Source: Niallia sp. XMNu-256 (GTDB lineage: Bacteria > Bacillota > Bacilli > Bacillales > Cytobacillaceae). From it: DNA of 64,000 nt. The translations under genes were made by a program, and so were the position numbers. This document shows, one piece after another, positions 8,286 through 17,559 of this stretch; position 1 is the first letter of the stretch, and each line of letters opens with the position of its first letter. The DNA lies in NCBI RefSeq assembly GCF_036670015.1, contig NZ_CP137636.1, forward strand, positions 1,776,501 to 1,840,500, read 5' to 3'. The notes under the pieces are model-generated. The model made no database searches. It was not told the DNA's origin and saw only the letters and a list, made by a program, of their open reading frames with translations.

Positions 8286-9233
8286 ATGAATGCAAAAATG
8301 GTAAAAAGGTCAATCATTGCAGGGGTATTTACGTTTTCAGCTTTATTTGCAGCTGGAAGTGTAACTGCAGCACCAAAGAAATTTGCCGGAGAATTGGCGT
8401 ATCAGCATGTTCAGTATTTGACGGAGGAAATCGGACCGAGGGTTGCGGGCAGTGAAAATGAAACGAAAGCGCGCGAGTACATCATCGATGAGCTGGAAAA
8501 GTTGGACCTAAAGGTTGAAGAGCAAAAATTCAGTTATACAAAAGGGGAGTCCGCCAATGTCATTGCTGTAAAAGATAACAAGCATACAGACAAACAAATC
8601 ATTGTTGGCGCGCACTATGATTCGGTTAGTAATGGAAAAGGCGCTGATGACAATGCTTCAAGTGTCGGGGTCATTCTCGAAACGGCAAAGGCACTGGAAA
8701 AGCGTAATCTCGCCTATGATATTAAATATGTCTTTTTTGGTGCAGAAGAAGTAGGGTTACGGGGATCAAACTATTATGCCAACAATATGTCTACAGAAGA
8801 AATCGATAACACCATCGGGATGATCAATCTTGATAGTTTACTAGCTGGCGACAAAGTCTATGTTTATGGTGGAGCTGGGGAAGATGGATGGATCCGTGAC
8901 TTAGCACTTGATATTGCTAATAAAAAGAACATTCCTCTCGAAACGAATCCTGGAATAAATCCTGAATATCCTGAAGGAACCTCGGGAGATTGGAGCGACC
9001 ATGCCCCATTCAAGGCAAAAGGAATCACGATTGCTTATTTTGAAGCAACCAACTGGGGACTTGGCGATCTGGATGGCTATACACAAACCGAGAAACACGG
9101 TGGTATTTGGCATACACAGAATGATCATCTTGAATTTTTAGATAGAGAATTCCCTGGCCGTGTTCAAGAACATCTTAATCATTTCACGAATATGCTTACT
9201 TGGGTTTTAGCTGACATTAAAAAGGAACTTTAA
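8286..9233 (+). CDS. Secreted M28-family zinc aminopeptidase
   Basis: 315 residues from the ATG behind GGGAAGAGGA; the ATG at 8250 has no ribosome site. Sec signal peptide (VKRSIIAGVFTFSALFAAGS, cleavage near VTA-AP). The five M28 metal ligands are visible in order: VGAHYDS (His), GADDNAS (bridging Asp), FGAEEVGL (catalytic and ligand Glu), MINLDSL (Asp), WHTQND (His). It probably removes N-terminal residues from peptides outside the cell for nutrition. No PA domain, so smaller than B. subtilis YwaD. Own terminator. Confidence 0.92.
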   Translation: MNAKMVKRSIIAGVFTFSALFAAGSVTAAPKKFAGELAYQHVQYLTEEIGPRVAGSENETKAREYIIDELEKLDLKVEEQKFSYTKGESANVIAVKDNKHTDKQIIVGAHYDSVSNGKGADDNASSVGVILETAKALEKRNLAYDIKYVFFGAEEVGLRGSNYYANNMSTEEIDNTIGMINLDSLLAGDKVYVYGGAGEDGWIRDLALDIANKKNIPLETNPGINPEYPEGTSGDWSDHAPFKAKGITIAYFEATNWGLGDLDGYTQTEKHGGIWHTQNDHLEFLDREFPGRVQEHLNHFTNMLTWVLADIKKEL

Positions 9234-9242
9234 AAATAAAAT

Positions 9243-9270
9243 ACACCATCCAGTCTCATCTGGATGGTGC
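9243..9270 (+). terminator. Terminator of the M28 peptidase gene
   Basis: Stem CACCATCCAG / CTGGATGGTG with a 6-nt loop; the 3' flank is only weakly T-rich (CATTCATG), so strength is uncertain. Confidence 0.7.
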
Positions 9271-9512
9271 ATTCATGTATAGCTAAAATTCTCCACTACG
9301 ATGTAAAAAGGCTCAAAATAAAAAAATAAATGGATAAAAAACTGCGGTTGTAGATAGGTAAGTTAGGAGGATTAAGGCAATCCACGATTTCCGAAATACT
9401 ACGTAGAGGATCGAAACACCCTAAAAAAGATACCATCACCAAATACTGCTTGTTTTCATTCGAATAGAATCGGGTACATATTATTATCACCTAAAACAAG
9501 GAGGTTATTGAA

Positions 9513-9626
9513 ATGAAAAAAGAAAACAACAACTCTCTTGAGCAGGAAAGGAAAAAAGAACATAATATTGACATCGAACCTCAGCGTGAAGGGGCAAAAA
9601 CAAAGCAGAAAGAGGAAAAGAAATAA
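9513..9626 (+). CDS. Small highly charged protein, 37 aa
   Basis: ATG seven bases after an AAGGAGG site, so translation is likely. The product is almost entirely Lys, Glu, Gln and Asn (MKKENNNSLEQERKKEHN...), with no hydrophobic segment, resembling small hydrophilic proteins common in Bacillaceae. The 250 bp before it hold no other gene. Function unknown. Confidence 0.65.
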   Translation: MKKENNNSLEQERKKEHNIDIEPQREGAKTKQKEEKK

Positions 9627-9865
9627 TTAGACAGGATAAAGCTTAAGTCCAGTAGGGGTTAACGATTGCTAGCAGATATACGAAAATTGTTAGATAAATA
9701 CCTATAACGAACAAGTAGTATTTAAGCTTTTTCTATTTAAAATAGGGGTCCTACCAACAAAACGCGGAAAATATACGCTAAAGAATTTTCAGGTTAAAAA
9801 AGCTGATTTCTCCTACTATAAGGGAGTATCATCAGGTAAATACTGTAAGAAAATCCAAATATAAG

Positions 9866-9912
9866 AAAGCCTAATTTCTTGTTTTTAACACAGAGAAATT
9901 AGGCTTTGTTGC
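9866..9912. terminator. AATTAGGC-type hairpin
   Basis: Stem AAAGCCTAATTTCT / AGAAATTAGGCTTT. Related hairpins lie at 12.8, 35.27 and 59.18 kb, and a weaker one near 46.74 kb. Likely bidirectional terminator; no gene ends directly at it. Confidence 0.6.
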
Positions 9913-10061
9913 ATTAGTAAAGCGCCTGTTTATGGAGGATGTTATTGAAGATTAGCACCTAATAGTTTAAGTGGAAGTCTTCATAATCTTTTCTTTCCCT
10001 TACAAAATCATTACAAAAAGACGCCCTCTTATGAAAGAAAAGCGCCCTTTCAAAATACTAA

Positions 10062-10140
10062 CTACATTCCGCCTGTTACCCCAATTCTTTCACCTGTTAT
10101 CGCTGCTGCACCATCTGAGGCAAATTTAATGAGATTGACC
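10062..10140 (-). pseudogene. SDR oxidoreductase 3' relic
   Basis: On the minus strand the frame reads NLIKFASDGAAAITGERIGV, then TGGM and a stop: the conserved C-terminus of classical short-chain dehydrogenases (FLASD...ITGE..GVTGG). Nothing upstream continues the gene, so only ~26 codons survive. Confidence 0.65.
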
Positions 10141-10343
10141 CTAATAATCTTAAGTTGAAAATATTGCGACTTGTTGAACCAGAAATAAATTGGACCAAAA
10201 ATAACAGGACTCCTATCCATAAAATTTGTAAGTTTCCCCTGGTTTAGAAATAACCAGTCCTTTTAAGTCGCAAATGCAAGCTACCTTTGTTTAACTTTGC
10301 TTGTCCACGGGAACTAAAAGTACAAGAGTATGGGAGGAATTCA

Positions 10344-11807
10344 ATGAAAAAAGTTCAGAAGAAATGGAACAGCTGGAGTCTCAGAAAAAAAGTTATAAGC
10401 GCTCTTATACTTCTTTTTATTTTGCTATATATAGGAGAAATGGTATGGCATACATATAATCCGTTGCCTGAAGGCATTTCCTATGAAGGAGACTTGCACA
10501 GAACAGACCATATTGAAATGCTAACGGATTTAACTTTTGCGCAAGACCAAAAAGGGACCAATCGGAAACATGAGAATCATATACTTGATGAAGTTTATAC
10601 ATTGATTGATGAAGCCGAACAGTTTGTGGTGGTGGATTTCTTTTTGATGGATGGGTATTTCGACGAAAAAGAAGATTTCCCGCCAATCGCGAATATCCTC
10701 TCTGACAAGCTTGCCGAGAAAAAGAAAAACAATCCCGATATGCCGGTTGTTTTCATCACCGATCCGCTAAATAAGGGCTATGGCTCCTATGAAACCCCGT
10801 GGTTCAAGAAGATGCGTGAAGCCGGGGTAGAAATTGTTTACACCGATTTAGAACGACTGCGGGATTCCACGCCGATTTATTCAGGCTTATACCGATTAAT
10901 TTTTCAATGGTTCGACCACGACGACAAGGGATGGATTGCCAACGCCATGTCAAGCAAAGCCCCAAAAATGACCTTATCTTCCTATTTAGAACTGCTCAAC
11001 GTGAAAGCCAACCATCGCAAAGCGGCCGTTTCGGAAAAGGAAGCGATTATCACATCATCAAACCCCCATGATGCAAGTGGCTTCCACGGAAATCTTGGTT
11101 TTAAAGTAACGGGGCCCGTCATAAATGATATTCTGGAGGCTGAAGAAGCGGTGTCGCTCATGTCGGATGGTCCGAAATTGCCGAGGGCTGATATGCCCCA
11201 GCAAGGTAACGGCCAGTATGCTGTACAATATTTGACCGAGAAGAAAATTTTGAACGCCTTGCTTGAAGATCTAGCGGCGACAAAAGCAGGAGATCAAATT
11301 TGGATTGGGATGTTCTTTATTGCCCAGCGTGACATTGTCAACAGCTTAACAGATGCAGTAAACCGGGGCGTGCAGGTGAATATGATTCTAGACCCAAATG
11401 AAAACTCATTCGGCCAGGAAAAGTCCGGTCTGCCGAATCGACCGGTTGTGAACGAGCTGCTTGAGGATACAAGCGAACAAATCAACATTCGCTGGTACAA
11501 CACCGTAGTCGGCCAATACCATACAAAAGCCATCTGGATTCAAACAGCGAAACAAACAATCATTTCAAGCGGTTCTGCCAACTATACGGAACGAACATTG
11601 GAGAATTACAACCTGGAAAATAACATACGCATCCTCGCTCCAAATGATAGCGCGCTCGCCTTAGATATGGAACGATATTTTAAACGGCTTTGGAAGAATG
11701 AAGATGCCCTCTACACTGTTGGTGCGGAAGAATATCAGGATAACCTGTCCTGGTGGCAACGCTGGATTTACACGGCTCAAAAAGCAGCCAAGATAACTAC
11801 TTATTAA
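10344..11807 (+). CDS. Phospholipase D / cardiolipin synthase superfamily protein, membrane anchored
   Basis: 487 residues from the ATG behind GGGAGGAA; an upstream in-frame start lacks a site. One N-terminal membrane helix (VISALILLFILLYIGEMVW), then two phosphodiesterase halves. HKD-type motifs: His224 in NHRKAAVSE followed by SSNPHD (first half, Asp not in the canonical place), and His393 in YHTKAIW followed by SSGSANYTERTLE (second half). These enzymes hydrolyse or transfer phosphatidyl groups. The domain probably faces outside. It could equally act on another phosphodiester. No operon partner. Confidence 0.88.
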   Translation: MKKVQKKWNSWSLRKKVISALILLFILLYIGEMVWHTYNPLPEGISYEGDLHRTDHIEMLTDLTFAQDQKGTNRKHENHILDEVYTLIDEAEQFVVVDFFLMDGYFDEKEDFPPIANILSDKLAEKKKNNPDMPVVFITDPLNKGYGSYETPWFKKMREAGVEIVYTDLERLRDSTPIYSGLYRLIFQWFDHDDKGWIANAMSSKAPKMTLSSYLELLNVKANHRKAAVSEKEAIITSSNPHDASGFHGNLGFKVTGPVINDILEAEEAVSLMSDGPKLPRADMPQQGNGQYAVQYLTEKKILNALLEDLAATKAGDQIWIGMFFIAQRDIVNSLTDAVNRGVQVNMILDPNENSFGQEKSGLPNRPVVNELLEDTSEQINIRWYNTVVGQYHTKAIWIQTAKQTIISSGSANYTERTLENYNLENNIRILAPNDSALALDMERYFKRLWKNEDALYTVGAEEYQDNLSWWQRWIYTAQKAAKITTY

Positions 11808-11814
11808 CGGAATA

Positions 11815-11854
11815 AAAGAGATGCCTCCTATTTGAATGTGGCATCTCCTTTTTC
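11815..11854 (+). terminator. Terminator of the PLD-family gene
   Basis: Stem GAGATGCC / GGCATCTC with a 14-nt loop followed by a T5 run (CTTTTTCT). Confidence 0.88.
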
Positions 11855-12091
11855 TCTCCCTGAAACATCTCTTATGTATATAAACCTTCAACAAGTAGAG
11901 TGTTAAATCCTTGTTATCAACATACGTTAATTTAAGATTAATCCTTTACAATTTCATTTGTTGGTCAAACGGTGCGGTCTGACCCTTCCCACTCTTCTGA
12001 AATCTCACCAAATCAACGATGTATAAAAAATGAATAATACATATTTATACTATTTATGTATATATAATATTTCGCCTTGGATAAGATCGAT

Positions 12092-12250
12092 TCATTGGTT
12101 TTCTAAAATACGTACATCCTCCTTTTTTACTAATTCGACAATTTTATAAGACGTCCTTGAATTGTATTTTTCAATTTCTAATTGTCCATTTTCGTAATCA
12201 TATATAACCGTATAGATTTCATCCCCATAGACAACAATTTGCCCTTTCAT
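12092..12250 (-). CDS. Small conserved-looking protein, 52 aa
   Basis: Reads MKGQIVVYGDEIYTVIYDYE, then NGQLEIEKY and VELVKKEDVRILENQ. A GAGGTTT ribosome site precedes the ATG. The size and strand pattern suggest a small beta-barrel-like cytosolic protein. It stands alone between two convergent spacers. Function unknown. Confidence 0.65.
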   Translation of the reverse strand: MKGQIVVYGDEIYTVIYDYENGQLEIEKYNSRTSYKIVELVKKEDVRILENQ

Positions 12251-12462
12251 AAAGTAAACCTCAAATATTCGAATCTTTGAATATTATTGTAACAAAATTT
12301 ATTGATTATAAAAGATATAAGTCCCACTATTAATAGTCAAGCGTTGTGGAAAGATTGGTTGATTTATTTTATAATATTTAAAATATTGAGATAATTCTCT
12401 TGAAAATGTATTCGTCTATTGTTTATAATTAAGAGTAAAGTCATACCAGAAGGGGGATTATT

Positions 12463-12639
12463 ATGGATACTAAAAATAATAAGCCATCAGTACCTCACTT
12501 AGATGAAAAACTAATAAAAAATCATGAAACTTACGGTAATGAAATTCTAAACATAAAAGAAACAATAGCTAAAAATAAAGAAGTAATAGAGAAAAATCGT
12601 AAAATTTTAGGGAATTTTAAGAAAAGGCCGGTCAATTAA
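12463..12639 (+). CDS. Small coiled-coil protein, 58 aa
   Basis: ATG behind an AGAAGGGGG site. The product is Lys/Asn/Glu-rich and helical (LIKNHETYGNEILNIKETIA, then KNKEVIEKNRKIL), with no membrane segment. The stop codon lies inside the stem-loop of its own terminator. Unknown function. Confidence 0.65.
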   Translation: MDTKNNKPSVPHLDEKLIKNHETYGNEILNIKETIAKNKEVIEKNRKILGNFKKRPVN

Positions 12640-12652
12640 CGGTCTTTTTTTA
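12625..12652 (+). terminator. Terminator overlapping the 58-aa gene end
   Basis: Stem GGCCG / CGGTC around GTCAATTAA, followed by T7. The loop contains the stop codon. Confidence 0.75.
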
Positions 12653-12774
12653 CGATAAAATGTCAAAACTCAACTGTGTTGAACAAGGTTTTATGAGATG
12701 TGATATAATCATATGTGACTTCAGGAGATAAATTGCACCCTTTTTAAATGCTATTTTGCACTATAAGTAAATAT

Positions 12775-12820
12775 AAAAAGCCCAATTTCTCAACGTTAGA
12801 ATTGAGAAATTAGGCTTTTT
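12775..12820. terminator. AATTAGGC-type bidirectional terminator
   Basis: Stem AAAAAGCCCAATTTCTCAA / TTGAGAAATTAGGCTTTTT (one C-A mismatch). T-runs on both strands suit it to end the convergent gene at 12975 as well. The remaining sequence between 12640 and 12974 holds no gene. Confidence 0.7.
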
Positions 12821-12974
12821 CGTTGCTCCATTATAGCGAGAAGATAGTGATTACTGCTTTTTGCTTGTTAAACTAAAGCTACCCTATAGTTAAAGTGTAT
12901 TTTTTCACATTTTTTTACAAACAAAAAAGCTACTGTACCAACGATACCACCTCGAATGTAATATACCCGCTATA

Positions 12975-13751
12975 TTACATTCGGAAAAAATTGATATTTG
13001 CTGTATCCAAACCCTTTTTCTTTTTTTGATAGACTGTAATTGCAAAAGCTAAAATAATCATCGTTACAGTAGTGAAAATTTTTACCTCTATACTATCTTG
13101 AATAATCCATACTAAAGATAGTGCATTTATCATACTATGAAACAGAATGCATAACCAAATACTTTTGCTTACATTGTATATCGTCGCCAATGCAAACGAC
13201 ATACCGAATACCATTATGGTGAATAATCCAAAATTGTTTGCCGTACCTTCAATCAAAAATAAAGGCAGATGCCATACGGCCCAAAAACAGGCGGTAATTA
13301 AGGTGGCGACTCCAAAAGAAAGTTTTCTTTGCAAATTAGCTTGCAGAACATATCGCCAACCAAGTTCCTCTAATCCTCCTAATGGAATCATTAAAGGAAT
13401 GTTAAGAAAACCGATATAGAGTTTTTCTCCGATAGAAACACCCTGTATTATAGCAGGAACTCCAAAATATAGTCCCAAAAAAGCTATTAATAAAACATAA
13501 TGTAAATAATGTTGTTTAATTGCAAATGCCTCTTTTGCAAATTGTTTAATTCCAGTTATTACTTTTTGTTGCTTCAAAACAATGTATGCCACAATTAGAG
13601 GAGCATTTCCTCCTATAACAATTAAAACCCTAGAAATAGGTGTTCCAAATTCGAGAAAATCTATTTGATTTGCAACTAAAATAATTCCCCACATTATGTA
13701 AGTTATTAAAAATGTTCCCGTTAAAAATTTAAAAGATATTGATTTGTTCAT
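12975..13751 (-). CDS. CPBP-family intramembrane metalloprotease
   Basis: 258 residues with about eight membrane helices. The ABI/CPBP motifs are clear: LGGLEELGWRYVLQ (EExxxR), then WAVWHLPLF and FHSMINALS (HxxxN), which bind the catalytic metal within the membrane. Such proteases cleave membrane or prenylated substrates and include bacteriocin self-immunity proteins. The ATG used sits after GAGTGGTG; a TTG seven codons upstream is less likely. No bacteriocin gene nearby, so the role is open. A decayed second CPBP gene lies at 62.1 kb. Confidence 0.9.
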   Translation of the reverse strand: MNKSISFKFLTGTFLITYIMWGIILVANQIDFLEFGTPISRVLIVIGGNAPLIVAYIVLKQQKVITGIKQFAKEAFAIKQHYLHYVLLIAFLGLYFGVPAIIQGVSIGEKLYIGFLNIPLMIPLGGLEELGWRYVLQANLQRKLSFGVATLITACFWAVWHLPLFLIEGTANNFGLFTIMVFGMSFALATIYNVSKSIWLCILFHSMINALSLVWIIQDSIEVKIFTTVTMIILAFAITVYQKKKKGLDTANINFFRM

Positions 13752-14378
13752 ATACACCACTCTTTTCAATTACTTGTTTATGGTTATATACACTTATGCA
13801 AAACTCTCAATATACTTATAGGAAAATTATACTATAAAGTAGATAATCGAACGAGTTTAATGATTATTTGTCCCGAAGTTTATTGCAGTTGTAGAAACTT
13901 TTGTAACGTTACTTTTTATATGCGATTTACAATCAAAAACACATCTTTTTTTATCAAAAGTGTCTTTATTTCAATAAAAAAGGACATCCAAACCATTTGC
14001 GATTTAATGTCCATTTTCTTATGTTTTTTAATAAATTGTACTCGAAAACAGAACCCGTTAATTTATAGCACATCCTTTTCATTTTTGCACCTAACCTTCC
14101 CGTTACTTTAAGTACAAAGTTTCACAATCTCCTTTAAAGTTTAACATTGAGATCTAATTTTCTTTAAAGTAGTTGCTACGTTAAATGGCCCGATTATTGA
14201 ATAAGCGCAATTCGATTTATTAGGGACAGACATAACAGGTGATCTAATAGCACCTGTCACTAAATCTCTGCCTTTATAAAAAAGTAAGTTTCAAAAATAC
14301 TTACTTCATCTCCAATTTGGGTATAACACTATGAAAAAGTAATCGTAATCATACGCTGTTATTTAGGGAGGAGAAGAA
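13752..14378. other. Intergenic region without a supported gene
   Basis: AT-rich spacer. Visible elements: a weak hairpin GGACAT / ATGTCC near 13.99 kb, a hairpin ACAGGTG / CACCTGT near 14.24 kb, and AAGTAAGT / ACTTACTT near 14.3 kb, none with a T-run. An 83-codon frame at 13860-14111 has no ribosome site and odd composition. Confidence 0.5.
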
Positions 14379-15209
14379 ATGAAATGGAAAGGTAGACGGG
14401 AGAGCTCAAATGTTGAAGACAGGAGAGGCATGAACGGCAAAATGGTGATGGGAGGCGGTGTAGGAGGAATCATTATTATTCTTCTGGTTACGCTCCTTGG
14501 AGGGAACCCGGACGAATTAATCAATAGCATCTCAACGAATAATACAGCAGGTTCAAATGTTACATACCAAGAATCAGCGCAAGAGGAGGAACTGGCAGAC
14601 TTCGTATCGGTCGTCCTGGCTGATACAGAAGATGTATGGTCAGCTGAGTTTAATCAGAGAGGACTGCAGTACGAAGAGCCTAAGCTTGTTTTATATAGCG
14701 GCAGTGTTCAGTCGGCCTGCGGCTCCGCTACTTCAATGGTCGGACCGTTTTATTGTCCAGGAGATTACAAGCTGTATATTGACTTAAGTTTTTATGAGGA
14801 ATTGAAGCGAAATTTCCAGGCACCTGGTGATTTTGCGATGGCCTATGTCATTGCCCATGAGGTTGGTCATCATGTACAGACACTTTTGAACACAGGAAAT
14901 CAAGCAACAGCCGCCCAGAGGAATTCCAATGAATACTCTATCAGATTTGAATTGCAGGCTGATTATCTGGCTGGTGTGTGGGCTCATCATGCTCTAGGAA
15001 AAGGTTATTTAGAAAAAGGGGATCTTGAAGAGGCACTTAATGCAGCAAGTGCAGTCGGAGATGATACCATCCAGAAAAGAGCGCAAGGCTATGTGGTACC
15101 AGAAAGCTTTACACATGGAACGTCTGAACAGAGGATGCGTTGGTTTTACAAAGGATACGAAAACGGTACCATTGAAGGCGGGAATACGTTTAAAGCAACG
15201 AACCTTTAA
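14379..15209 (+). CDS. Neutral zinc metallopeptidase, YpfJ family
   Basis: 276 residues, the usual length for this family (PF04228). A basic Arg/Gly-rich N-terminus, one membrane helix (MVMGGGVGGIIIILLVTLLG), then an extracytoplasmic domain with the zincin motif HEVGHHVQTLL and a downstream ELQADYLAGVW. SACGSA and FYCPGD are family hallmarks; these cysteines may pair. GGGAGG ribosome site. Substrate unknown in any organism as far as I know. Confidence 0.92.
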   Translation: MKWKGRRESSNVEDRRGMNGKMVMGGGVGGIIIILLVTLLGGNPDELINSISTNNTAGSNVTYQESAQEEELADFVSVVLADTEDVWSAEFNQRGLQYEEPKLVLYSGSVQSACGSATSMVGPFYCPGDYKLYIDLSFYEELKRNFQAPGDFAMAYVIAHEVGHHVQTLLNTGNQATAAQRNSNEYSIRFELQADYLAGVWAHHALGKGYLEKGDLEEALNAASAVGDDTIQKRAQGYVVPESFTHGTSEQRMRWFYKGYENGTIEGGNTFKATNL

Positions 15210-15219
15210 TCACGGGGGA

Positions 15220-15266
15220 GGATAAATTTGAAAGGCGTTAGCCAATCATGCTTATCCACCCTTTTT
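15220..15266 (+). terminator. Possible terminator after the zinc peptidase
   Basis: GGATAA / TTATCC stem with a long loop holding a GGC-GTTA-GCC mini-hairpin, followed by CCCTTTTTATT. A GGGGGAGG run just before also resembles a ribosome site for a 19-codon TTG frame, which I do not support. Confidence 0.4.
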
Positions 15267-15446
15267 ATTAAGGTAAAATTTTTATAATAATAACGAAAAG
15301 AGGACTGTAGAAGAAGCGGGACGCAAAGGCGGGGAAGATCGTGCTAAGTAACGTGATCATGATTAAATCAATGAGAGACACCCTTTGTAATTAATTTAAT
15401 CATTTATTCCCCAAAAGGACGGGGGCTTCTAAAAAGTCCATAAGAT

Positions 15447-15650
15447 AAAAGAAGTTGGAAAAACAATTTATCTTTCGCTATCTTCTTTTTCGTTTTATTT
15501 CTGTGCGAAAAAGCCAAGCGGAAAGCCAGCCAATCTAAACAACAAGCCCATGAAGTTGCAATGATTCTCGAACTAAGGACACTTGAATAATTATTTATTG
15601 TTTTGCTTATCGACAGGTTCAGGTAGAGTTCATCGCTTGTTCCCAATGGA
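15447..15650 (-). repeat. Decayed element shared with 46.9 kb
   Basis: About 190 bp resembling 46907-47110: the hairpin region, TCTTTCGC, AAGCCAGGCGAAAGGC-like sequence, CCAATCTAAACAAC, CATGAAGTTGCAA, and TTATCGACA. On the minus strand the corresponding frame (NFMGLLFRLAG...) has stops here but is open in the 46.9 kb copy. Looks like the 3' end of a lost repeated gene plus its terminator. The rest of 15.27-15.79 kb is unassigned. Confidence 0.5.
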
Positions 15651-15786
15651 TCATTAAATGGACTCATTTCATTTTCCGTTTTAAATTTTATAAGATTGGA
15701 TGAGTTTAGGCAAGCCATTTATTTAAATATTTCCGGTATGGTATCGGAACAAGGAACTTACAGTTTGTTCCAACCATCTCTGTGTC

Positions 15787-15873
15787 TGGCAAATAATTGA
15801 TGTATGTTTCGGCAGTATGTTTATTAATCGTTTTGAATTATTACTAGAAGAAGGATTATATAGGAGACAATAA
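15787..15873 (+). pseudogene. C-terminal relic, related to the one at 29.54 kb
   Basis: Frame reads WQIIDVCFGSMFINRFELLL, then EEGLYRRQ and a stop. The relic at 29539-29616 reads AINSYRSMFNNPFESLLEEK and ends MYRY. Both appear to be C-termini of one unidentified protein family, possibly a TetR-type regulator. Confidence 0.4.
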
Positions 15874-15906
15874 TTACTCGAACCTTTTAAGAGAGGCGAT
15901 TAAAAT

Positions 15907-16557
15907 TTGAAGATAAATATAAGCTACTTCCCTCTGGAAAACACTTATCCTTTTGAGATTAACAGTGAGGCCCAATATATCATTGAGTTTTCTTGTTATA
16001 TGGATGGAGATTATACAGATGCCCATGAAGAATTCTTTTGCAATTGGATGGAGAGCCCAGATTATTACCCTATTTATTCGCTTGCAGAAATTTATGAGTT
16101 TCAACAGCCAGAGTACGAAAAGCTGTTTAAGATGCAAAATATAGAGTTCAATTTTATGAAGGGGAGTCGTAAAGACTCGTTCTTTGTAAAGACAATGATC
16201 CGCCGCCCTCAGCAATTTAAGGAATATTATCCTTATTTGCACGGGAATGGAAGCATGTTGAACTTATCATTATGGTCCTTAAAACAGGATATATTCAAAT
16301 TAGAGGAAAGGGAATATGAGTCATCTTATCCTGTAAAAAGGACTAAAAAAAACCGAACCAGACTTGTTAAATTAAAGTGGATAGCCAATACTCCAATAGT
16401 AACTTTAACTGCAGGTTCCACTATGTTCTGGGTAGGACATGATGGTGATTATATTACTGCGTTCTCAAATCATGAACACTTTTCAACCATAGAATCTCTT
16501 CAAAAAATAATACCAGAAAAAATCGAGCTGGTGATTGCCGATTATGAGTGGGAGTAG
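15907..16557 (+). CDS. Hypothetical protein, 216 aa, family not recognised
   Basis: TTG start behind AGAGGCGA. Soluble, acidic and rich in aromatic residues (EYYPYLHGNGSMLNLSLWS; KWIANTPIVTLTAGSTMFWV). The C-terminal half (GHDGDYITAFSNHEHFSTIE) looks like an alpha/beta domain. No signal peptide or membrane helix. The size and solitary setting resemble orphan immunity-type proteins of Bacilli, but I see no diagnostic motif. Confidence 0.7.
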   Translation: MKINISYFPLENTYPFEINSEAQYIIEFSCYMDGDYTDAHEEFFCNWMESPDYYPIYSLAEIYEFQQPEYEKLFKMQNIEFNFMKGSRKDSFFVKTMIRRPQQFKEYYPYLHGNGSMLNLSLWSLKQDIFKLEEREYESSYPVKRTKKNRTRLVKLKWIANTPIVTLTAGSTMFWVGHDGDYITAFSNHEHFSTIESLQKIIPEKIELVIADYEWE

Positions 16558-16712
16558 TGTTCTCGCCTTCCATATCTTTGTTGAGCTAAAGGGTACTTTG
16601 CTTTAGTAAAAAGGCATTTTCCTTCTTCAAGTAACGTGACAGGTTAATTGAAGAAGGATTTATTTGTTAATTAATAGAATTATCCGTTAAACAGGCAACA
16701 AAGGAGATGGTA

Positions 16713-17129
16713 ATGATGGGCAAAAGTAAACCAGTTGATGAATTAACCATATCGGACTTTAAAGAAAGTCCGATATGGGAATGGGCAATAGATGAAGAGG
16801 AAAATGAAGACCAAGATGAAACTTGGGTAAGACCATCAGAAACAAAAAATTTCACAGAAGAACTAAATGGCTCAATAATATCTGGGGAATTATCAACAAA
16901 TGATGGTGAGAAGTTTCCAATAATGGGCAGTCTTGATATTGAAGATGGTGAATTAATTATTAGTTCAGTTGTTTGTTATAACAATAGAGAAGACGAATAT
17001 AATGCCTTAGAGGAAGTAGTTAAAACAATTCAATTTCCTATATCAATAAATGTTGTTCTTAAAATCAACGGAAAGAATCAAATATTGAATTTTTCAGCAA
17101 ACAAAGTGGACATTTATAAAAAAAAATAA
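16713..17129 (+). CDS. Hypothetical acidic protein, 138 aa, immunity-like
   Basis: The AAGGAG site at 16701-16706 selects the ATG at 16713 or the adjacent one at 16716; the ATG at 16707 is too close. N-terminus KPVDELTISDFKESPIWEWA, then IDEEENEDQDETWVRP, then beta strands. The ISDF...PIWEW...DETWVRP pattern is one I associate with uncharacterised immunity-like proteins in Bacilli, without certainty. No toxin gene adjacent. A copy of the intergenic cassette lies upstream. Confidence 0.7.
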   Translation: MMGKSKPVDELTISDFKESPIWEWAIDEEENEDQDETWVRPSETKNFTEELNGSIISGELSTNDGEKFPIMGSLDIEDGELIISSVVCYNNREDEYNALEEVVKTIQFPISINVVLKINGKNQILNFSANKVDIYKKK

Positions 17130-17200
17130 GAACAAGTTTATAATACTTGCTTCTTATGCTTACGGGTGCTTTATTAAAAAAATGGACATCAAAATACAAC

Positions 17201-17233
17201 GAGCTTGGAGATACATTTCCCAGCTCATTTTTT
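17201..17233 (+). terminator. Terminator downstream of the 138-aa gene
   Basis: Stem GAGCTTGG / CCCAGCTC, 10-nt loop, then ATTTTTT. Confidence 0.75.
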
Positions 17234-17426
17234 ATGTGCATTTTAAATCAACCTTTACCTTTAACATAGCCTTAATAAAAAAGTAAAGTGCCTTTATTCG
17301 CCTTATTAATTGAATGTAATATCTAGATATAAATGTGAATTAGTGTCTCCTTTTTTGTTGCTACATCAACACTGCAATTGATTTAACTCATTAATTAACA
17401 CATCAATTCGCAAACAAATTGAAGAT

Positions 17427-17446
17427 ACCGCATAAATTTATGCGGT
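17427..17446. other. Perfect 20-bp palindrome
   Basis: ACCGCATAAATTTATGCGGT, followed by GTTGTTAAAAT. Could be a loopless terminator or a dimeric regulator site. No gene adjoins it on either side. Confidence 0.45.
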
Positions 17447-17559
17447 GTTGTTAAAATACGTGCTAAATCTAAGGTTAGTTTGGTTAATAGTAAGTGAACT
17501 TATTTCTGAAGGAATTGGGAGACTTTATGGTAAAATGAATTTATATATTGTGAAAGATT

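Larger units (their letters stand above)
9627..10343. other. Long intergenic region with a hairpin and a relic
   Basis: No intact gene. It holds an AATTAGGC-type hairpin near 9.89 kb and an SDR 3' relic near 10.1 kb, listed separately. The rest is AT-rich with no recognised signal; a GGAATTCA ribosome-site region precedes the next gene. Confidence 0.6.

Noticed and set aside
12661-12732. 23-codon ATG frame
   Set aside because: Too short, no ribosome site, no neighbouring signal.
13860-14111. 83-codon plus-strand frame
   Set aside because: No ribosome site, low-complexity Phe/Ser/Ile-rich product, and overlaps spacer hairpins; looks like chance.
15404-15718. 104-codon minus-strand frame as a gene
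   Set aside because: It covers the decayed element shared with 46.9 kb in a frame that differs from the one open in the other copy, so it is not conserved as a protein.
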